A DNA stretch of 61,000 bases, taken from positions 71,501 through 132,500 of the forward strand of contig WPIO01000060.1 in assembly GCA_009760855.2 (NCBI GenBank), written 5' to 3'. The position numbers were made by a program, and so were the translations under genes. Below, piece by piece: positions 14,201 through 23,248 of the stretch. The stretch's first letter is position 1. Each line of letters starts with the position of its first letter. Source of the stretch: Cristatella mucedo (Eukaryota; Bryozoa; Phylactolaemata; Cristatellidae). Below the pieces are notes generated by a model, which ran no database searches, had not been told where the DNA came from, and was given only the letters and a program-made list of their open reading frames with translations.

Positions 14201-15053
14201 AGGATGTCACTTTCGGTTTGTAGAGGTTTAAACATGGTATAGGTTTTTTATTTTTTTGCATTTTTCCTGAATTTATTCAATAGTCAAAAGTTGGGATGGC
14301 ATTTTTAACATATATTCCTAGTAAAAGGAAATAAGAAGAAAAAGTGATACTTCGACCCATTTTTTATCGAAATTTAAGGGATTGGTCACGTGAGCAAGGT
14401 TGTTGGTTGTGACGACATAGCTTGTTACGTAGATACCAGCTACTGCCTGCCGGCAGCCTGTTCCTGGGTAGTGTGTTGCCCTTGGGTAGCTACCACTATT
14501 GCTGACTTTGCATTGCTGCAGGCTAGGGCGAGTGAGAAGGCTAATGGCTGGGCTAGTAGTCAGTCTCTTGTTTTCTACCGCTGCCGCCATGGAAGCATAA
14601 CAGAAGCCAAGTGCTCGGGCCTTTGCTGTGAGATTATTTGTGTAAGCAGGTCGAGGTGATTTGCCAAGCTTTCCCTCCATTCAATCTATCTTGTGCACGG
14701 TCTTAGCGATCTCCCTTGTCGATCTGGCTGTCGGAAATTCTCGTGTCTATCAGTCGGCTTCTGTGTCTGTGAGAGTGCATGTGCATACAGCTTGTCCACT
14801 CATACACTCCCTTTCCCGTAGCTTCTACTCCCTTGTCTCGCAGTGCCTCCCCTCCGTCACTTCTCTGCCATCTCTCCTTTCAGCTCCCCCAATATCCTCT
14901 CTCCCTTCAGGCTCCTCTTCCCTTCTCTTTTACCTCTTCATCAGATTCTCTCATCCATCTCCTTTCTCCTCATTTACTTCTCTCCACATTTTCTCCTCTT
15001 TCCTTTCTTCTCTCTCCTCTCCCTTTCCTTTCTTAGTGTGTGTGTGTGTGTGT

Positions 15054-15096
<43 letters not shown>

Positions 15097-18000
15097 TGTG
15101 TGTGTGTGTGTGTGCATGTCTCACTGCACGCGCGCACCACTTGTGGATCTCTTAGGAGCCTTTCACTCAGCTTGTATAATCACTTGCATGAGCAAAACCT
15201 GACCTCTAGTCACAGACCATCTGAGTCCAGCTGCCTAGTTCCATCGCTGATTGCTCCCTACTGCTCTGTTCTTATTAGTTCCGGCTGCTGCCTAGTTCTA
15301 GTGCAATCCACCTGCCGGTGTCTCTTCTGGTGCCTCTTACGAAACCGGCAAGCCGTCTGGCCCAATTGACAGCGGAAGACCTGTGGCGGCTGATGCCACG
15401 TTGGTTTTTGGCCGGCCTTGTGTCTTCCGAGTGTCAGTGTCTGCGTTCAGCTGCAGGATGGCCTTATGCTGGCGTCTCTGCAGTGGTCAATGTGTGTTTC
15501 CCATCTTGTAGAGACGATCGTGAAACCACGAAGCATGCTGAGCTGGGTCGGCCACGAGCTGAAAGTTCCAAATACGGCACCCACCATTGAAAATTGCAGC
15601 ATATTGAAAGTGCAATACTTTGTCAAGGTATTTGGGCACGTGCCTACGACTGGGGGCTGTGTGGGGGGCTGCTAACGAAGGGTTGCCAATCTTTAGTACT
15701 TACTCGGCTATGACTCACACTAGGCAAAGAGCATTTGGCACCTAGCTTGGCATACTGATATTGTACTATGCTGCCAGTTTGATGATATTGTAGAGGTGGA
15801 TTCTTATTTAATTTGTCAGGAGATTTTTCTACTCGTATCTTACCTGTAGCTTTAACTCAAAAAAACTTTCGGCGGTCAGTCCAATGACCTTCGATCTGTC
15901 TTGTGTTTTTTGAATTTTTTTATCAGTTGCTAACTAGAGGCATTTACTAGACAACAAACACGCAGCCAGCTTACTGCTCTGAAATAGGCACCATCAAGTT
16001 TATTACAATAGTGATGATTATTAGAATACTAATAGTGCTTCTCTATAGTGCCCCAAGAGAACCAATCTCTTTCTAGGCACTTCACTTGAGATGTAAACGG
16101 AGCATTTCTACGAGAGATAATGACTTGCACATTTGCAGTATGCACAAGTGCATCAAAGCCGGTTCGGTTTTTAGCTTGGCATTGAATGTCGTTAAGTCAG
16201 GAGATGTCGTGCCGTCTGTCGGTAGCATGTACCAGGCTTTAGATGCTTGGGTACTGGAGACATGGTCTCGAAAGCATTTCAGGTTGATTTGCAGGCTGCA
16301 CGGCTAAACGACCAGTGCAGCAGTTGGTGCAAGGGGAGTGCCGATGAGTAAGTAGCTCGAATACCTGATCTGGAGCAAATTAATGAACTATAAGAGTAAG
16401 AATAAAAAACAAATAGTTGTATACAATCCTTAACAGTTTTAAATGCAGACACACTTTACTATGCTGGAAAAGAAGCACATCCATTGGATTGTGATCTAGC
16501 ATGTCCATAGCAGAAATTCACACTAAAGGTGTTGTGTGAATGGAGGATCTTAGCAGTGAATGTAAAAGGACTTTGAAGACCATTTTCTGGTAGATAGGGA
16601 AGCTATTGCAATTCGGAGAGAAAAGTGTGATGTGGCTGTTGCAACGTCGCGATAGACGAAACCTGGCAGAGGAAAATGTTGTATGCTGTTCACGAGTCTT
16701 ATTGCTCAGGTAGGAAGACCTTGACGAAGAGAGTTTTAGAAGTCTACATTGGATGTCCCAAGTCCTCGGACTAGATTTGCTGTCATAGGTATTCTTATCC
16801 AAGTGCACCCAAGTTTTGCTATATTACTTAGCTGAAGGTCTAGTCTATATAGCTCTTAGCTTAGGTCTGACTTCACTTTGGAGCTGTCATGGTCATCTGG
16901 TGAAAGGCATTGTTTTGGAATAGGGCATCTAGGTTCCGTTCATAGGTTACAGGGCAGATGCTGTTTGAGCTGATCTTGAAAGTTAGGCTCAATAGTTTCT
17001 AACCGACCCCAGATTGACATATAATAATGATGATAAAAATAATACACTTGATAAAGCACCCTCAGAGAACTCAATCTCTTTCTAGGCACTTTACATTTGC
17101 TGCAAAGGAACCACGATCGAATGGTGAGTGGTATCATGCTTGATAAACAACATAAACATGAATAACACGGTTAGCAGTGACTTGCACAGGGTCAGCATGC
17201 AAATGTGGTTAGTGGCAGCATGCAACAGTGTCAGCACGCATAAGCACATACAAGACAGATCACAGGGACCCACTAAATGTTGTCCTAAATAGGTGCGTTT
17301 TTAATTCCTTTTTAAATGTGGTCAAGTCAGGGGATGTCGTGACGCAAGTCGGGAGAGAGCTCCAGGCTTTGGGACCATACGAACAAGAGGAACGTTCTCC
17401 AAAGGATTTGAGGTTTGTATGAGGTCTAGTTAAACAGTTTGATTCCAAAAGCGAGTGGTACAATGCTTAGCCTCTTGAGGGGAGTAGATCTGATAGGTAG
17501 GCTGGAGCCAAAGAATGAAGGGACCTAAAAGTGAGCGACAAAACATTGAAGTCGATGTGTTGCTTGACTGGTAGCCAGTGCAGGTCGGCGAGAAGTGGCG
17601 TGATGCGGCAACTGCGACACTCACGACAGACAAGCCTAGCTGCAGAGTTTTGCACATGCTGTAAGAGCCTGATTGCACAGGTCGGTTGGCCAGCAAGCAG
17701 TGATTTACATAAGTCAAGACGGGATGTCACAATGCATGGACCAACTTAGATATTCCTATCTAAACAAGCCCGAATTTTAGTAATGTTATGTAGCTGAAAG
17801 TAGGCAGACTTGATTGTGGAGCTGATGTGGTCGTCTAACGGAAAGTCATTTTGGAACATGACACCCAGATTTCGTGCAGATTTAATAGGAGATAGGCTGG
17901 CAGAGCCGATTTTGACCGTTAGTCTTTTCGATGTCTGAATCACACTTGGTTTGCCCATAACTAGTAAGTTAGTTTTATCATCATTTAATTTAAGAAAATG

Positions 18001-18256
18001 TGCTGCCATCCATGTGCAGATGTCATCAATGCATGCAGCAAAAGAGTTGAGAGAATTCGAGGTGCTCGAAGGCTGGGAGGGATCAAAGCAAAGGTGCAAC
18101 TGAGTGTCATCTGCATAGAAGTGAAAGCCTAGATTGTGCTTGGCAATCAAATCAGCAAGAGTGAGAGTATACACCGTGAAAAGAACCGGACCAAGCGCAG
18201 AGCCCTGAGGTACTCCATATTTCAGAGGTACCTCGGATAATGACGTATAACAATAA

Positions 18257-18343
<87 letters not shown>

Positions 18344-21204
18344 TGTATAATCAGGCAAGGCTTGTCGTTACTCAATCTAAGAAAGATAGTCGCTGTTCAA
18401 GCTCGAATGTCTGGGGAGGATTGTATGGCACTTAAAGTGTGATAGCGATGCATGCTGGCATTGCAGACGTTGTGGAGGAAATTGTGGATGAAACGTTTTG
18501 GTCTCTCGGTGAAGTATTCGAGATCATTGTAACAGTAGCAGTTGCAGTAATAGGGACCCATGTCTCATTCATCACCGGTCTTGACTTCGTATTCTGCTCC
18601 ACGTGCTCATAGCATACACACCTGCTAGACTGACCACGCTGGTAATTGTTGATTACTTAGGAAGTAGGTTACAGTAATTAAAAGAGATTGGCCATCTAAC
18701 TGCCAGCTTGTAATAATAATAATAATAATAATTCACTTGATAAAGCGCCCTCAGAGAACTTAATCTCTCTCTAGGCGCTTTACATTTGCTGTAAAGTGAA
18801 ATGCAATTGAATGGTAAGTAAAATCATGCTTGAAAAACAAACAAAATGAATAATATGGTTAGGGGTGACATGCACAGGGTCAGCATGCAAATGTGGTTAG
18901 TGGCAGCATGCACAGTGTCAGCACGCATAAGCACATCAAGGACGAATCACAGGGACCCACTAAATGCTGTCCTAAATAGGTGTGTTTTTAGGTTCCTCTT
19001 AAATGTGGTCAGGTCAGGGGATGTTCTGACGCAGGTCGGGAGGCAGTTCCAGGCTTTGGGAGCATACGAACTAAATGCACGGTCTCCAAAGGATTTAAAG
19101 TTTGTATGAGGTATTTCTAGACTGTTGGATTCCGAAAAGCAGGTGGTACGATGCTTGGCCTGATGGGGTAGTATATCTGACAGATAGGCTGGAGCCATAG
19201 AATGAAGGGACCTAAAAGTGAGCGACAAAACCTTGAAGTCAATCCGTTGCTTGACTGGTAGCCAGTGCAGGTCGGCAAGAAGTGGAGTAATGTGGCAACT
19301 GCGAAGCTCACGACAGACAAGCCTAGCTGCAGAGTTTTGCACCAGCTGCAATCGCCTGATCGCACATGCTGGTAGGCCAGTAAGCAGTGAGTTGCAGAAG
19401 TCGAGACGGGATGTCACGAATGCATGGACCAACTTAGACGTGGTATCTTTATCTAAACAAGCCCTTGTACACCCCACAGAGTTCGAGAATGGCAAAAGCC
19501 TTCCAGTTGTAAGGTGCTTCTGATTACATAAAATATAAATCTTGTGTATAGGGCTATAAGAGAACTTAAGTCTGTCCAGGCCTTCACATACTACGCTACA
19601 GTGCCCGACCCCACTACGAGTCTTGGGTTTGGTGAAAGTGGCCGAGGTTCGCCTGCTGCTGTGCAAATGAGACTTTGAACAGCTTCCCTTTGCGCTTTAT
19701 TTTACACGGTGGCAACGTTAGCTGCACAAAATCCGTTAAACCACTTTTGGGAAAGATTTTTATTGCTTATAGCCATTAGATTTACAGTAAATGTATTCAG
19801 CGACTGCCTGCCTTCCGTTCTCGTTTTTACATCGACTGCATTTTTCAAATTTGGTGAACCACACCACAGTGGCTGGTTTTATCAGCTCATTGCTTGCTGT
19901 TAAGTAGGTGTTAAGGCAGTTGTGGGAGTGATGAGTGAGCACTTGCAAGCTCAAGATTTGGCCGCGTACCACTGTGATAGCAATCCAAGCGGCCACCAAT
20001 GGCACGAATAGCCGATATGCAAAAGCTGTACCAAGAGTGCAGCTTATTCATAATGAAGTCGAACAAAATGCGTTCGCTGAAGCAGGAAAAGCTGCTCACC
20101 ACCTTACTGAACGTTCTCTCCAACATCAGCATTGCAGCAGGGCCTATGCTGCCTACATTCACGGCCACTCTTGTGCCGTGGCCATTGTTCGTGTCAATCG
20201 TTACTCGTGGCTCGTGTCGTGGCGCCATGGCTGCCGGCTGATTTTCGCGTGCCATCTCGCGCTGCTGCCTCGGCGTAGCACTCAGCTCGCATCATCATCG
20301 TTACCCTGCTCTTGTCTCTCTCCTTGCGCACAGGCCTCGGTCAGGCTGGCTTCGATGCAGCGCTCGGTTAAAGTCGCATTGCCTGTCACAATCGGCTCGT
20401 ACACGGCGATCGGCTGTAGCGGGCCAAGATTGTTGGCCGCCACCGTGGCGCCGCCGTCGTACAACAGTCATTTCTCGGTCGACGTCGGTAAGAACTGCCC
20501 TTCGTATATGTGACCAAAGCTTCCGAGGAGCCAGCAAAACGTTTGCCCTTCCGTACTCGGCAGGGTTAACCAGCTTTTTGAGTTGTTTGGTAGTGACAGC
20601 CTTGTCATGTATGTACTTTGTGTGCTGTTGATGCCACGGGCATTGGTTATCTGGTCGGGCGCTTTAGCGTCTTGGCTCGGCCAGCAGTTAAATTGAGCTC
20701 GGAGACACACTGCTGCCGTACTGCTCGAATCTCGCGTGTTTCTCACTCTGTTTATAGAAACATGTCTTCCACAAGTTGCTACATTCTTGCAGCCATTGCT
20801 GCATTTTCCCCTAACAGCTTGCTTATTCGTTGGTGCAGTGCACGTGTACATTGTAGGTAGGCTAACACCATAACTGACAGCTATTGGGCACGTGTTCGGC
20901 ATGGCTCCACGCCAGTGCCCTGTGTTCAGCCGTGTGGGCTATCGTTATGCTGCTGCAGCAGCAGCAGCTTCTGACCGAGCCAAAAGCTGCTGCTTGCCTT
21001 GGAGTAGAGTGGGGAGCGATTAATTGCTCTCTGGTTCATTCAAGTTTTGTAACTTTCCCGATCTATCTACAAGTATTATCAGACCATATTATAGGGGTAA
21101 TGTAGGGGTATTGTAAAAAAAAAAGGCAGGGGGTAAGAGCAACTTGAAAACCAACTATATATATACATATATATATATATATACATATATGTATGTATAT
21201 ATAC

Positions 21205-21257
<53 letters not shown>

Positions 21258-21286
21258 TATATACATATACATATATACATATATAC

Positions 21287-21333
<47 letters not shown>

Positions 21334-22122
21334 TACATACATACATATACATATACATATATGTAGAGAGAGAGAGGGAGAGGAAGAGAAAGATTTTGGG
21401 AGGAGGGAGGGAGGAGAGAAGAAAGAGACAAGAGTAAGAGCTGTTGCAGGCGATGCACAAATAGAGACCGAGCGCCTACACGTACGACCGAGTGACCTAC
21501 ACGTGTGCTCACAAAGTCTGTAGCACCTTTCCCAGCATATGTTAAGTGCTATAATGAGATTTAATTTGCTTGTGAAGCTATACAAATGCCACACTATGCT
21601 TAGAAAGAGATTGAGTTCTCTGAGGGCAATTTATCAAGTGTGTTATTATTATTATTATTATGGTTATTATTATATTGACTCACTGCCGACTGAGGTTACG
21701 ACATCCACAGACATGGCACAATTTAAAAAAGGTAAAACCCACCCATTCCTCACAGCATTTGCTTCGTCTTTGTGAGTTGTCCATCGTATGGTCACGCGTA
21801 CTGACACTGCATGATATCACGAACCAATTGAAATGCACCATTAAACAGTAATAATATAGCAGCAAGATACTTGCATAGTGCCCTAAGAGAACTGAATCTT
21901 TTTGGTGACTTTATGCTAGAGGGAGGCTTTTCGGGTGGCGTGCGTTCGGGGCAAAGTTTAAAGGTGTTTCTCTCCCGAGAACCTAGCATTCTGTCATGGG
22001 TAAGGCTAAAAAGGATGCCAGCACTGTACGCTCTCATAGTTCACATTCAGGGCCCGTTTCCAGACGGGCCATTATTATTCTTTAAGGGGGAGCAATCACA
22101 TTTTCAGAGTTTCTCGCAAAAT

Positions 22123-22187
<65 letters not shown>

Positions 22188-22300
22188 TCTCTCTCCCTCT
22201 CTCTCTCCCTCTCCCTCTCCCTCGCCCTCTCCCTCTCCCTCTCCCTCTCCCTCTCCCTCTCCCTCTCCCTCTCCCTCTCCCTCTCCCTCTCCCTCTCCCT

Positions 22301-22356
<56 letters not shown>

Positions 22357-23202
22357 GACAGGTCGTTGTGGCACAATTTGGGGCACTTTAAAACTCTGTT
22401 AATGGGTAATAGCAATCTTCTAGAGGGACTGAAGTGCCTGCTCTGGGAGGGGAATACTCCTTCAGCCAGCCACTCCTTCGACTGTTCCTCCATCAGAGGG
22501 AGGCTGCTGCCCTTTGTACACGAGCTCAGTAAAGCCTTTTAGGCCGGGAACGCAGCCCATTCAGGGTGCAGCAGCAGCTTGTGGCTGCTGCTGCACCCTG
22601 AACGGGCACACCCGTCTCTGCCTCCTGAAGCATCTAAAATGGCTCCTAGGTGGGGTGGCAATCTTTTGGTGCAAATAAGTCAGGTCTTCCAAAAAGTAGC
22701 AGTTTTTAATCTGGCCCAAAAGCACGTGTTATTGGTCTCCTTTAGCGGGCTGAGTGGCCTTCCGGAGAAAGCCACCATTTCTTTTTTAAGAAAAAAAATT
22801 GTCACAGCCGCCAACGAGTATGCCTCGAGGCGCACCATGTAGTAAAGCTTTGCTGCCGGTCTCCGACAACCGAAATAAGAGAGTGACCTTCAGAGACTTG
22901 CAATAGCACATTGCCCAGTTATGCACCATGCACCGAATCATGCAAAGGCAAACTTGCTGGAACAAAAAGACGAGGTCATTGGGGTGCAACATGGAAAGCT
23001 TGAGTTGAGAACATGTGCATTCCTTGCTGAGACTGAATTAGTGCAAGTTACGCTCGTGGTGACAGAAGCCTGACGCGAGTTCGAGTCTTTCATATCATAC
23101 AAACTAAAGTCATGATCACCAAAGAGTTCGATGCAGTGCAAACACCGGCAAGACGACTGGGAGACGAGGGAATGGGTGGTGTGAGAGCATACTGGAGGAG
23201 TC

Positions 23203-23248
<46 letters not shown>

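Larger units (their letters stand above)
11400..15511 (+). other. Arrestin intron with a long LINE-B
   Basis: The intron contains an antisense LINE-B (11543-13420), a 40-41 bp tandem repeat (13560-13665) and a pyrimidine/GT microsatellite block (14785-15116). The AT-rich 13670-14400 and the unique 14400-14780 and 15117-15511 show no recognised gene. Confidence 0.65.
15628..20333 (+). other. Arrestin intron with three antisense LINE-B copies
   Basis: LINE-B copies occupy 16020-17005, 17024-18257 and 18712-19467, all antisense to the arrestin gene. A pure CA microsatellite (18258-18339) abuts the second copy. 15640-16019, 18340-18711 and 19468-20333 are unique with no recognised gene. Confidence 0.65.

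Noticed and set aside
21871-22542. Open frames of 96-223 codons across the CT array
   Set aside because: Serine/leucine/proline or Glu/Arg strings are translations of a dinucleotide repeat.
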